A program made the translations under genes and the position numbers. Shown piece by piece: positions 1 through 6,277 of a DNA stretch of 6,424 nt. The notes beneath the pieces were generated by a model, which saw only the letters and a program-made list of their open reading frames with translations, was not told the DNA's origin and did no database searches. How positions within the stretch are numbered: position 1 is the stretch's first letter; each line of letters starts with the position of its first letter. The stretch is from Corynebacterium sp. (GTDB lineage Bacteria > Actinomycetota > Actinomycetes > Mycobacteriales > Mycobacteriaceae): assembly GCA_030450335.1 (NCBI GenBank), contig JAKDIS010000130.1, positions 1 through 6,424 of the forward strand. Direction: 5' to 3'.

Positions 1-111
1 TCCCCGGCCGCGGCCCCCTGCCGCTCGCCGTAAGCATAGCCGGATGCGGGCCGAATCTGTCGGTCCCGGTGTCCCCGTCCTGCAGAATCGGCTCGCGTTG
101 CTGCTGGGTTG
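1..111. other. Left-edge segment without a supported gene
   Basis: This stretch lies beyond the stop codon of the last gene of the leftward operon. I see no start codon with a ribosome binding site leading into a convincing protein. A plus-strand frame open from position 1 closes at TAA 31-33 and could be the tail of a convergent gene, but ten codons cannot be judged. An imperfect inverted repeat at 50-92 is listed separately as a possible terminator. Confidence 0.5.
50..92 (-). terminator. Possible terminator hairpin after the leftward moa operon
   Basis: GCCGAATCTG at 50-59 and CAGAATCGGC at 83-92 form 10-nt inverted arms with one central mismatch, beginning about 20 nt past the stop codon of the last leftward gene. 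The loop is long (23 nt) and no U-tract follows in the minus-strand transcript, so this is not a classical intrinsic terminator. Position is the main argument for a role in ending the operon mRNA. It could be chance in such GC-rich DNA. Confidence 0.25.
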
Positions 112-723
112 CTACTGGGAAGCCCGAAGCGCCGCGATCTCGTCCTTCAGCGCCGCGATGTCCGCGCGGTAGAGGTCCAGGCGTTCCTCGACCTCCTCGC
201 GTGTCCAGCGCGGGGTGATCTGCTTGGTGCAGTTGGCGTCCGAGGCCTCCACGTCCACGATCACCACCCGCTCGATCACCGAGGTGATCCGCCGCTCCCC
301 CAGGTCACGGACCTGTTCGACGAGGTCCGGGGCGTCGGACGCCTCGACGGTGCGCGCGTGCCCGAACACCTTCACCCGCGAGCGCGTCGCGAAGTCGACG
401 AAGAAGAGGCAGACCCGTCCGTCTCTGTCGAGGTTCCCGGCGGTGACGAACTGCCGGTTGCCCGCGAAGTCGGGAAACATCAGTTGTGTGCCGTCCTTCA
501 ACACCGTCACGAAGCCGGAAGGTCCGCCCTTGTGCTGCACATACGGCCAGCCGGTACCGGTGACGGTGGACATCATGAACATGCGCGCCTGGCGGATCAG
601 CTTGATGTCACGCGGATCGAGTTCACTGCCACCACTGCCGGTGGTGTCCACCCTGTTGCTCACCCCGCGGGCCTGCTGGCGGGCGCGGACGTGCTCGTCG
701 AAGGCGATGTCGTCGTAGTTCAC
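112..723 (-). CDS. PNPOx-like flavin-nucleotide-binding protein, function unknown
   Basis: A 203-residue protein of the pyridoxamine 5'-phosphate oxidase-like split-barrel fold, closest by eye to the group of predicted flavin-nucleotide-binding proteins (COG3576 type). Family hallmarks are the strand and loop TGTGWPYVQHKGGPSGF (55-71), the GNRQ motif in a DFAGNRQF segment (85-92), VCLFFVDF (104-111), KVFGHARTVE (118-127), and the late block NCTKQITPRW (164-173). The C-terminal tail (about 176-203) is charged and heptad-like, probably a short coiled coil. It is presumably a soluble cytoplasmic FMN-binding protein; no substrate is known to me. The GTG start at 723 overlaps the moeB stop as GTGA, with GGAG 5 nt upstream, which decides the start over longer in-frame readings. 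It is the last gene of the leftward Moco operon, so a link to cofactor or flavin redox chemistry is suggested but not shown. It is unlikely to be the vitamin B6 enzyme PdxH itself. Confidence 0.85.
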   Translation of the reverse strand: MNYDDIAFDEHVRARQQARGVSNRVDTTGSGGSELDPRDIKLIRQARMFMMSTVTGTGWPYVQHKGGPSGFVTVLKDGTQLMFPDFAGNRQFVTAGNLDRDGRVCLFFVDFATRSRVKVFGHARTVEASDAPDLVEQVRDLGERRITSVIERVVIVDVEASDANCTKQITPRWTREEVEERLDLYRADIAALKDEIAALRASQ

Positions 724-1793
724 TGGGTCTCCAACCAGGCGTTGATGCCGCCGGGGTAGTCGGTGGCGGTGATGCCTGCGGCTTCGAGCAGCTCCACGGC
801 CTGCGCCGAGCGCACGCCGGAGGCGCAGTACACGACTAGATCCCCGGCGTCCCCGAGCGAGCGCACCTGCGCCGGGACGTGGTCGCGTAGGACGCTGAGG
901 GGTACGTTCACCGCGCCGGGGATGCGTACGGTGGCGAATTCGTCGGGCTCCCGGACGTCCAGCAGCGCCGCACCGTCCAGAGACGGCACAGACGGCGCGA
1001 CGGACGCGGCGCCCGGGGCGTCCTGCGTGGGAGTGGGTGTCGCGCATACGCGCGCGGCGACCGCCGGGTCGGCGGCGACGGGGATGTACTCCCACATCCC
1101 GGTGAGCCCGGAGTAGTAGCCGATGCGTCCGGCCAGCGGGGCGCCGACGCCGGTGAGCACCTTCACCGCCTCCATCGCCATCGCCGCGCCGACGACGCCG
1201 ACCAGCGGGCCGAGGACGCCCGCCTGCGCGCAGGACGGCACGCTGCCCGCCGGCGGCGGCGTGGGGAACACGTCCTCGTAGACCGGCGCGCCCGGCATGC
1301 CGAAGACGGAGAGCTGGGCGTCGAAGCCGAGGATCGACGCCCACACGTGCGGCACCCCCAGCACCGCGCAGCCGTGGGAGGCGGCGTAGCGGGCGGCGAA
1401 GTTGTCCGTGCCGTCCAGCACGACGTCCGCGCCGTCCAGCACGGACACCGCGCAGGACGCCTCGAGGCGGTCGCGCACCACCGTCACGGTCATCTCCGGG
1501 TTGCGCGCGAGCATCTCCCGGCGCGCCGACTCTGCCTTGGGCTGCCCGAGCGCGGCGTCGGTGTGAATGACCTGGCGGTGCAGGTTGGACAGCTCGACGA
1601 CGTCGTCGTCGATGACGGTGACGTGCCCGACGCCGACGGCGGCGAGGTAGAGCAACGCCGGGGAGCCGAGGCCGCCGGCGCCGGCGACCACGACGTGGGC
1701 GTCCGCCAGGGCCTGCTGGGCCTGCGCACCGAAGCCCTCGAGGGTGATCTGGCGGCGGTAGCGGGCGTAGCGACGCGGGTCCATACTCGTCAC
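720..1793 (-). CDS. moeB: MoeB-rhodanese fusion: MoaD-activating adenylyl/sulfurtransferase
   Basis: A 357-residue two-domain protein that activates MoaD for molybdopterin synthase. The N-terminal E1-like (ThiF/MoeB) domain covers about 6-250: arginine-finger region RYRRQITLEGFG (11-22), ATP loop GAGGLGS (38-44), DDDVVELSNLHRQ (62-74), magnesium-binding DGTDNFAARY (127-136), and the conserved Cys188 in PSCAQAGVLG. A low-complexity Ala/Pro linker (about 252-270) leads to a C-terminal rhodanese domain with LLDVREPDEF (277-286) and active-site loop CASGVR, Cys323, which would carry the persulfide transferred to the MoaD thiocarboxylate. The CxxC zinc ligands of E. coli MoeB are missing: the first pair reads PVYEDV (170-175) and only Cys250 remains near the second, as in mycobacterial MoeZ-type proteins. 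The start is ambiguous: GTG 1793 overlaps the moaE stop as GTGA, whereas ATG 1784 would give 354 residues. I chose GTG because the neighbouring junctions use the same arrangement. Supply of sulfur to other carrier proteins is possible. Confidence 0.93.
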   Translation of the reverse strand: MTSMDPRRYARYRRQITLEGFGAQAQQALADAHVVVAGAGGLGSPALLYLAAVGVGHVTVIDDDVVELSNLHRQVIHTDAALGQPKAESARREMLARNPEMTVTVVRDRLEASCAVSVLDGADVVLDGTDNFAARYAASHGCAVLGVPHVWASILGFDAQLSVFGMPGAPVYEDVFPTPPPAGSVPSCAQAGVLGPLVGVVGAAMAMEAVKVLTGVGAPLAGRIGYYSGLTGMWEYIPVAADPAVAARVCATPTPTQDAPGAASVAPSVPSLDGAALLDVREPDEFATVRIPGAVNVPLSVLRDHVPAQVRSLGDAGDLVVYCASGVRSAQAVELLEAAGITATDYPGGINAWLETQ

Positions 1794-2254
1794 AGCCCCA
1801 CCCAGTCGGTGGAGCCGTCGGGGCGGTCCTGTTCCTTCCAGATCGGCACGCCGTCCTTCACGGCGGTGGCGAACTCGGCGATCGCCGTGAAGGCGGGCCC
1901 GCGGTGGGCCGCGGAGACGACGACGAGGAAGGCGAGCTCGCCGATGGCCAGCGGCCCGGTGCGGTGCTCGGCCCACAGGCGGACCTGCGGGTGGGCGCGC
2001 ACCGTGGCGTCGGCGATCTCGGCGAGCGTGGCGGCGGCGGTCGGGTGGTTGGTGTAGGTCAGGGCGCTGACCTCGTGGCCGCCGTCGTGGTCGCGGACCA
2101 CGCCCTCGAAGGTGACGACCGCGCCCATCGCGTCCGTCGCGGTGGTGGCACGGGCGTGCGCGAGGTGGTCCTCCAGGGGTTCGTGGGTGACGGCGGTGTG
2201 CACGACCACACCGGTCTCGGCGTCGACGCGTGCGGGGTCTGGGTTCTCAGCCAT
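1790..2254 (-). CDS. moaE: Molybdopterin synthase catalytic (large) subunit MoaE
   Basis: A 154-residue MoaE. With two thiocarboxylated MoaD molecules it converts cPMP to the dithiolene molybdopterin in the cytoplasm. The family motifs run in order: GAVVTFEGVVRDHDGG (44-59) with Arg54, the LTYTNHP segment (65-71), HRTGPLAIGE (97-106), AHRGPAF (116-122), and catalytic VKDGVPIWKEQ (132-142) with Lys133 and Lys140 corresponding to the active-site lysines of E. coli MoaE. Length is typical of the family. ATG 2254 is preceded by AGGAG at about 6 nt, the best Shine-Dalgarno in this operon. The gene overlaps the upstream mog stop by 8 nt (ATGGCTGA) and the downstream moeB start by 4 nt, indicating translational coupling. 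Its partner moaD is not next to it but heads the divergent operon, so balanced subunit supply would depend on both promoters. Confidence 0.96.
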   Translation of the reverse strand: MAENPDPARVDAETGVVVHTAVTHEPLEDHLAHARATTATDAMGAVVTFEGVVRDHDGGHEVSALTYTNHPTAAATLAEIADATVRAHPQVRLWAEHRTGPLAIGELAFLVVVSAAHRGPAFTAIAEFATAVKDGVPIWKEQDRPDGSTDWVGL

Positions 2255-2744
2255 GGTGGTCTCCTGCGTGGTCGGCGGTCGGGCGGTCGAGCAGCTGGTC
2301 GAGCAGGTGGTCCAGCAGCGGGTCGAGGACGGCGATGCCGTCGGCCACTCCCCCGCGTGAGCCGGGCAGGGTCATCACGAAGGTGCGTCCGGCGACACCG
2401 GCGACACCGCCGGAGAGCACCGCGGTCGGCACCCCGGCGTCCACCCCGCGCTGCTGCAGGGCGGTGACCAGGCCGGGCAGTTCGTGGGTGAGGTGCGGGC
2501 GGACGGCGGCCACGGTCTGGTCGGTGGGGCTCACCCCGGTGCCCCCGGTGGTGAGCAGCACCGTCGGCTGCTCGTCGACGAGTGTGCGGTCGACCTGCGC
2601 GGCGATGTCGGCGTCGGCGACGACGGTGGCGTCCCGCACGTCCAGGCCGCGCCCGCGCAGCCACTCGACGAGGACGGGGCCGGTGCAGTCGGTGTAGGTG
2701 CCGGCGGCGGCGCGGGTGGACGCCACGATCACGGTCGCTTTCAC
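2247..2744 (-). CDS. Molybdopterin adenylyltransferase (MogA/MoaB family)
   Basis: A 165-residue protein of the MogA/MoaB fold, which adenylates molybdopterin (MPT-AMP) before MoeA inserts molybdate. Diagnostic segments are [16 protein letters not shown] (62-77), the family's pterin-binding TxGGTG loop, ELPG (88-91), VAGVAGRTF (114-122) and LPGSRGGV (126-133). In actinobacteria this single-domain family is variously named MogA or MoaB, so I give no symbol. The tail after about residue 140 is unusual: three D-x-L-L repeats followed by a His/Asp-rich end (DHAGDHHG). The GTG start overlaps the moaC stop as GTGA, with GGGAGG 4 nt upstream. Longer upstream readings in this frame run inside moaC and have no family similarity. 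It is the second gene of the leftward operon, consistent with coupled expression with moaC and moaE. Confidence 0.92.
   Translation of the reverse strand: MKATVIVASTRAAAGTYTDCTGPVLVEWLRGRGLDVRDATVVADADIAAQVDRTLVDEQPTVLLTTGGTGVSPTDQTVAAVRPHLTHELPGLVTALQQRGVDAGVPTAVLSGGVAGVAGRTFVMTLPGSRGGVADGIAVLDPLLDHLLDQLLDRPTADHAGDHHG
2289..2324 (-). repeat. 12-bp tandem repeat, three copies, in the mog 3' end
   Basis: Read on the minus strand, the repeat is GACCCGCTGCTG, GACCACCTGCTC, GACCAGCTGCTC, followed by a further GACC. It encodes [12 protein letters not shown] near the C terminus of the Mog-type protein. The copies differ at one to three positions. The repeat keeps the reading frame, so changes in copy number would add or remove four residues without a frameshift. 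Confidence 0.75.
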
Positions 2745-3241
2745 ACGTCCTCCCGCACGTCCCAGTCCCCGGACTTGCCGCCGGACTTGGCGAGCACGCG
2801 CACGTCCTCTATCACGGCGTGCTTGTCCACGGCCTTGACCATGTCCACCACGGTCAGGGCGGCGCTGGTCACCGCGGTGAGCGCCTCCATCTCCACGCCG
2901 GTGACCCCGCGGGTCTTCACCGAGGCCTCGATGCGCACGGCCCCTGACTCGCGCGTGAAGTCCACGGTGATCTTCCCCAGCGGCAGCGGGTGGCACAGCG
3001 GGATGATCTCGGGGGTCTTCTTCGCCCCCATGATCCCGGCGACGCGCGCGACCGGCAGGGCGTCGCCCTTCGGCAGGCCGTCCGAGGTGCTGTCGAAGAT
3101 CATGTCGAGCACGTCGCTGCGGGTGCGCACGCGCCCGGTGGCGACCGCGGTGCGGCTGGTCTCGTGTTTGGCGGTGACGTCGACCATGTGCGCCGACCCG
3201 TCTTCCCGGACGTGTGTGAGGTGATCGGGGTGACTCTCCAT
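2741..3241 (-). CDS. moaC: Cyclic pyranopterin monophosphate synthase MoaC
   Basis: A 166-residue MoaC, which converts 3',8-cyclo-7,8-dihydro-GTP (the MoaA product) to cPMP in the cytoplasm. The whole family pattern is present: [18 protein letters not shown] (8-25), [18 protein letters not shown] (59-76), substrate-site [10 protein letters not shown] (81-90), TGVEMEAL (114-121), and DMVKAVDK (133-140), whose Asp133 and Lys136 match the catalytic Asp/Lys of E. coli MoaC, then KSGGKSGDW (152-160). Length is typical. It is the first gene of the leftward operon. The ATG has no Shine-Dalgarno; instead a TAGCGT hexamer ends 8 nt upstream, suggesting a leaderless mRNA. No moaA is in the window, so its substrate must be made by a protein encoded elsewhere. 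Confidence 0.97.
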   Translation of the reverse strand: MESHPDHLTHVREDGSAHMVDVTAKHETSRTAVATGRVRTRSDVLDMIFDSTSDGLPKGDALPVARVAGIMGAKKTPEIIPLCHPLPLGKITVDFTRESGAVRIEASVKTRGVTGVEMEALTAVTSAALTVVDMVKAVDKHAVIEDVRVLAKSGGKSGDWDVREDV

Positions 3242-3255
3242 ACCGTCACACGCTA
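3242..3255 (-). promoter_or_regulatory. Putative leaderless promoter for the moaC operon
   Basis: On the minus strand TAGCGT (3255-3250) fits the TAnnnT pattern of actinobacterial -10 elements. It is followed by 8 nt and the moaC ATG, so transcription would begin at or one base before the start codon. No ribosome binding site lies in the gap, which supports the leaderless reading. No clear -35 hexamer is visible; that region would fall over the moaD start codon. Confidence 0.5.
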
Positions 3256-3263
3256 CCCCGACC

Positions 3264-3276
3264 TACACTTGTCACC
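3264..3276 (+). promoter_or_regulatory. Putative leaderless promoter for the moaD operon
   Basis: TACACT at 3264-3269 fits the TAnnnT -10 pattern and ends 7 nt before the A of the moaD ATG at 3277, a spacing that puts the transcript start at the start codon. There is no Shine-Dalgarno in front of moaD. A GTCAC pentamer occurs just after this element (3271-3275) and again at 3246-3250 minus one base (3245-3249 region), a possible operator pair, but too short to claim. No recognisable -35 element is present. Confidence 0.55.
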
Positions 3277-3546
3277 ATGCTGGAGATCCACTATTTCGCC
3301 GCGGCGCGGGCGGCCCGCGGTGTCGCACGGGAGACGCTTGCGCCCGAGCGCGACCTGGCCTCGCTGCTGGAGGTGCTGGGCACCCGTCACACCGGGCTCA
3401 CGGCCGGAGGGATGAGCCTGTCGCAGGTTTTCGAGCGCTGCAGTTTCCTCGTCGACGGACGCTCGGTGGTCCGTGCCGACGCGGCGACCACGTCGCTGGA
3501 CGCGGTGTCGCGGGTGGACGTACTGCCGCCGTTCGCGGGGGGATAG
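3277..3546 (+). CDS. moaD: Molybdopterin synthase sulfur-carrier (small) subunit MoaD
   Basis: An 89-residue ubiquitin-like sulfur carrier ending in the obligatory Gly-Gly (DVLPPFAGG, residues 81-89). The terminal glycine is adenylated and converted to a thiocarboxylate by the MoeB-rhodanese protein, and MoaD then donates sulfur to cPMP within the MoaD/MoaE complex. Other family features are the N-terminal strand LEIHYFAAARAARG (2-15) and the segment CSFLVDGRS (55-63). The divergent Moco context favours MoaD over the related ThiS. It is the first gene of the rightward operon and appears leaderless. Its stop codon TAG is followed directly by the ATG of the mobA-like gene, so the two are probably co-translated. 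A thiocarboxylate partner other than MoaE cannot be excluded but nothing suggests one. Confidence 0.94.
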   Translation: MLEIHYFAAARAARGVARETLAPERDLASLLEVLGTRHTGLTAGGMSLSQVFERCSFLVDGRSVVRADAATTSLDAVSRVDVLPPFAGG

Positions 3547-4155
3547 ATGGACGTGCATGCGGTCGTCGTCGCCGGTGGTGCGGGCTCCCGCCTGGCCGCT
3601 TCGGCGCCGGACGGGACGCCGGCGAAACCCCTGCTCGTCGGACGCGACGGCGTCCGCCTTATCGACGTGGTGCTGGACGCCGCGGCGCAGGTCGGGTGTA
3701 TGCGCAGGGTGGTCGTCGCCCAGGAGATGGACCTGCCGTCGGACGTGACGCTGGTGCGTGAGGACCCGCCCCTGTCCGGGCCGGCGCCGGCGGTGGCCAC
3801 CGGGGTGGACGCGCTCGGGGACGGTGCCGGGGATGCCGTGTTCCTGCTCGCCGGTGACCTCGTCGCCCCGGCTGCCGCAATGACCAGACTGCTCGAGACC
3901 TACCGGAGGACCGGTGGCGACGGGTGCATCGCCGTGGCCGACGGGCGGCGCCAACCGCTGCTCGCCCTGGTGCGCCTCGACCGGCTGCGCGCAACCACCA
4001 CCGGCGACCTGCGCGACGCCCCGGTCCGGGCCGTCCTACGCGGCCTGAACCTCACGGAGGTCGACGAGGCCGACGGGATCGACGCCGCCACGGCGGCGGA
4101 CGTGGACACGTGGGAGGATGCGGTGGAACACGGATACGGCGGTGAGAGGTCATGA
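3547..4155 (+). CDS. mobA: MobA-like molybdenum cofactor nucleotidyltransferase
   Basis: A 202-residue NTP-transferase that probably attaches GMP to Mo-molybdopterin, giving the guanine dinucleotide cofactor used by DMSO-reductase-family enzymes such as nitrate reductase and formate dehydrogenase. Visible motifs are the nucleotide loop VVVAGGAGSRL (6-16), PAKPLL with Lys27 (25-30), LSGPAPAVATG (76-86), a metal-site strand FLLAGDLVAP (99-108) with Asp104 where E. coli MobA has a CDMP-type motif, DGRRQPLLALVR (132-143), and the C-terminal DVDTWED (185-191) resembling the usual N-x-x-TPED. The QPLLAL segment favours MobA over the CTP-using MocA, but specificity is inferred. ATG 3547 directly follows the moaD stop, with a G-rich stretch (GGGGGGA) a few bases upstream as ribosome binding site. 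The stop overlaps the moeA start as ATGA. Confidence 0.85.
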   Translation: MDVHAVVVAGGAGSRLAASAPDGTPAKPLLVGRDGVRLIDVVLDAAAQVGCMRRVVVAQEMDLPSDVTLVREDPPLSGPAPAVATGVDALGDGAGDAVFLLAGDLVAPAAAMTRLLETYRRTGGDGCIAVADGRRQPLLALVRLDRLRATTTGDLRDAPVRAVLRGLNLTEVDEADGIDAATAADVDTWEDAVEHGYGGERS

Positions 4156-5399
4156 GCGGACACACGACGGACCCGGTGGGCTGGGCGGAGACCCGGCGGC
4201 GCATCGTCGCCGCACTCGCGCCGAGGGGCCAGGCAGCACGGTCGCGCGCGGCGGTGACGAAGCGTCCTGCCCCGGGCGACGTCCTGCACGCCGCGGTCAC
4301 CGCGCCGATGGACGTGCCGCACTACGCGTCCTCGGCGATGGACGGTTTCGCCGTGCGCGGCGACGGCCCCTGGCGGCTGCTGGACGCCCCGGCCGTCGGC
4401 GCGCAGGGACGCAACGTGCACATCACCGGCGGCACCCTCGCCGACGGTGAGGCGCTTCCGGCACTCACCGGCTCCCTGGTGCCCGACGGGGCGACCGCGG
4501 TGGTGCGCGCCGAGGACGCGCACGTCACCGGCGACACGCTGACGGCCACCACCCCGCCGGCGGGCCGCGACATCCGCCCCGCCGGCCAGGAGTGGTCGAC
4601 CGGCGACACCCTGGTGGACGCCGGGGAGCGACTCACCGCCCGCCACGTGGCGATGCTCGGCGCGTGCGGCGTCGACACCGTGGAGGTCACGCCACGCCCG
4701 CGGGTGGCGTGCGCGTTCACCGGCAACGAGGTCATCACCCACGGTCTGCCGCGCCCCGGGGAGGTGCGCGACGCCTTCGGCGTCTCCTTCCCCGCCCTGC
4801 TGGACGCCTGGGGTGCGGAGGTCGTGGGCACCCAGCGTCTGCCGGACGACCCGGTGGCCGTGGAGGACTGGCTGCGGCGTCCCGAGGTGCTCGGCGCCGA
4901 CATCGTTGTGCTCACCGGCGGGTCGGGACGCTCCGGGCAGGACTTCGCCCGCCGCTTCATCACCCGCGCGGCCGACGAGGTGCTCGCCGAGGAGATCGCC
5001 TGTCGGCCCGGGCACCCCACCCTGGTCACGACCAGGTCGCCGGTGCAGATTGCTGGACCACACACCCAATTGGTCATCGGTGTGCCGGGCAATCCTTTCG
5101 CCGCGCACGTGGCGCTGCACAGTTTCGTCGCCCCCGCGGTGACCGCGCTGCTGGGTGCCGGTGACCCGGTGGGGACCCGCACCGGGACCATGACCGTGGC
5201 CATCGAGTCGATGCCCCGCCAACGGGTACGCCTGCTGCCCGCCACCCGTGACCCCCGCGAGTCTGATTCGCCCCGCTTCACCCCGGCACCCGGCGCGCAC
5301 TCGCACATGCTGCGCGGGTACGCCGCGGCGGACGTCCTGCTCGTCGTCCCGCCGCAGGGTGTGGCCGCCGGCGACGAGGTGGAGTACGTGGAGCTGTAA
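4152..5399 (+). CDS. moeA: Molybdopterin molybdenumtransferase MoeA, divergent
   Basis: A 415-residue MoeA, which uses MPT-AMP and molybdate to form Moco. Family landmarks run in order: APMDVPHYASSAMDGFAVRG (51-70), GSLVPDGATAVVRAEDA (107-123), GRDIRPAGQEWSTGDTL (138-154), FTGNEVI (189-195), VVLTGGSGRSGQDF (252-265), IGVPGNPFAAHVALHSF (309-325) and the C-terminal domain IV block SHMLRGYAAADVLLVVP (384-400). Length fits the family. Two active-site stretches differ from canonical MoeA: the usual GGVSVG-x-x-D loop is GGSGRSGQD, and the usual KPGKP is RPGHP (285-289). The Asp, Glu and PGNP positions expected for metal and pterin binding remain. ATG 4152 overlaps the upstream stop by 4 nt and has GAGAGG just before it. 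It is last in the rightward operon; a hairpin follows immediately. An eroded or specialised paralogue, with a second moeA elsewhere, is possible. Confidence 0.92.
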   Translation: MSGHTTDPVGWAETRRRIVAALAPRGQAARSRAAVTKRPAPGDVLHAAVTAPMDVPHYASSAMDGFAVRGDGPWRLLDAPAVGAQGRNVHITGGTLADGEALPALTGSLVPDGATAVVRAEDAHVTGDTLTATTPPAGRDIRPAGQEWSTGDTLVDAGERLTARHVAMLGACGVDTVEVTPRPRVACAFTGNEVITHGLPRPGEVRDAFGVSFPALLDAWGAEVVGTQRLPDDPVAVEDWLRRPEVLGADIVVLTGGSGRSGQDFARRFITRAADEVLAEEIACRPGHPTLVTTRSPVQIAGPHTQLVIGVPGNPFAAHVALHSFVAPAVTALLGAGDPVGTRTGTMTVAIESMPRQRVRLLPATRDPRESDSPRFTPAPGAHSHMLRGYAAADVLLVVPPQGVAAGDEVEYVEL

Positions 5400-5428
5400 C
5401 TCCGGTACTGGTCAGTCCCGGTAGAGTT
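5398..5428. terminator. Possible bidirectional terminator between moeA and the FNT gene
   Basis: CCGGTACTG (5402-5410) and CAGTCCCGG (5413-5421) form an imperfect stem with one mismatch and a tight loop. An outer pair, AACT (5398-5401) with AGTT (5425-5428), extends it past a 3-nt bulge. It spans the 12-bp gap between the two convergent genes and includes the stop codon of the channel gene, so it could serve both transcripts. No U-run follows on either strand, so efficient intrinsic termination is uncertain. Confidence 0.4.
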
Positions 5429-6275
5429 CGCCGCCGCGGCTGCGTCCCCGGTTCAGCCACGCGTACACCACCCCGATGAGCAGGCCGCCGCCGATCATAT
5501 TGCCGACGAGTGCCATCGCCCAGTTCACCGCCACATTGCCGAAGCTCAGCGACTCCAGCACGCCCGCACCGGCAGCGAAGCCGTCGCCCAGGCCGAAGAA
5601 GGCCAGGGTGAACAGGGCGAAGTTCGCGATGAGGTGCTCCAGGCCCAGCACCACGAACACGGCGATGACCATCTGGGTCAGCAGGAACTTGCCCGCGTAG
5701 TCCTTGATCATCAGCCCGCCGACGATGGCGATGTTCACCACGAAGTTCGCCAGCACCGCCTCGACGAGCACGCCGGACGGACTCTTCGTGAGCTTGCCGT
5801 CGGCCAGCGCGGCGATGAGGTGGTCCACGCCGATGCCGCCGAGTTTCGCCGACTGCCCGAGCATCACCGCAATGACCACCGCGCCGACGAGGTTGGCCAG
5901 CACCGTCCACAGCACGATCGCGGTGGCCCGTCCCCAACCGATGTGGTGCCGGGCGGCGCCGTAGGCCATGAACATCATGGAGCCGGTGGCCAGTTCCGCG
6001 CCGAGCTGCAGGGTCATGGCCAGTCCGATGAAGAACAGGAAGCCGAAGACCACCGGCCCCAGCCCCGGGGCGAGCTGCTCCACGGCGTTGCCGGACACCG
6101 CGGCGAAGGCCGTGCCGAGGGTGAGGTAGGCCCCGGCCAGCACGCCGCGCACGGTGTAGCGGGGCAGGTCGTCGCCGAACAGGGCGGTCTTCTTGGCCAC
6201 CGCGGCATCGGCGGCGGTGTTGAATGCCCCGGCCAGCGGTTCCCTGTCGGTTCTCGTCTCGGTAGTCGTCGCCAT
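5412..6275 (-). CDS. Formate/nitrite transporter (FNT) family channel
   Basis: A 287-residue integral membrane protein of the FNT family (FocA/NirC-like pentameric channels), moving formate, nitrite or a related small monovalent anion across the cytoplasmic membrane. Hydrophobic segments lie near 43-62, 74-92, 117-139, 168-190, 198-228 and 249-274, matching the six helices of the family. Signatures are LGAELATGSM (91-100), WTVLANLVGA (123-132), Lys164 before helix 4, EHLIAN (213-218) with His214 at the place of the pore histidine, and GNMIGGGLLIGVVY (258-271). ATG 6275 gives the usual FNT length; an extension to GTG 6320 would run through the upstream repeat/promoter region and lacks family character. 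The substrate cannot be told from sequence. A Moco-rich neighbourhood suggests formate dehydrogenase or nitrate/nitrite metabolism, but the gene is convergent and not part of the moeA operon. Confidence 0.93.
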   Translation of the reverse strand: MATTTETRTDREPLAGAFNTAADAAVAKKTALFGDDLPRYTVRGVLAGAYLTLGTAFAAVSGNAVEQLAPGLGPVVFGFLFFIGLAMTLQLGAELATGSMMFMAYGAARHHIGWGRATAIVLWTVLANLVGAVVIAVMLGQSAKLGGIGVDHLIAALADGKLTKSPSGVLVEAVLANFVVNIAIVGGLMIKDYAGKFLLTQMVIAVFVVLGLEHLIANFALFTLAFFGLGDGFAAGAGVLESLSFGNVAVNWAMALVGNMIGGGLLIGVVYAWLNRGRSRGGELYRD

Positions 6276-6277
6276 AG

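Noticed and set aside
1..33. Possible C-terminal end of a rightward gene stopping at TAA 31-33
   Set aside because: Only ten codons are visible and they show no recognisable motif, so it cannot be told from a random open frame.
724..1344. N-terminal extension of the flavoprotein frame into moeB
   Set aside because: The upstream part is Arg-rich shadow sequence of moeB. GTG 723 has a Shine-Dalgarno and a GTGA overlap, and gives a normal family length.
1347..2057. Plus-strand frame of 236 codons opposite moeB and moaE
   Set aside because: It lies wholly antisense to two well-supported genes, and its His/Val/Gly-rich translation matches no family I know.
3900..5308. Long minus-strand open frames (up to 468 codons) opposite mobA and moeA
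   Set aside because: Their translations are Arg/Gly/Pro-rich with no family motifs and lie antisense to genes with full conserved motif sets. Long spurious frames are expected in DNA this GC-rich.
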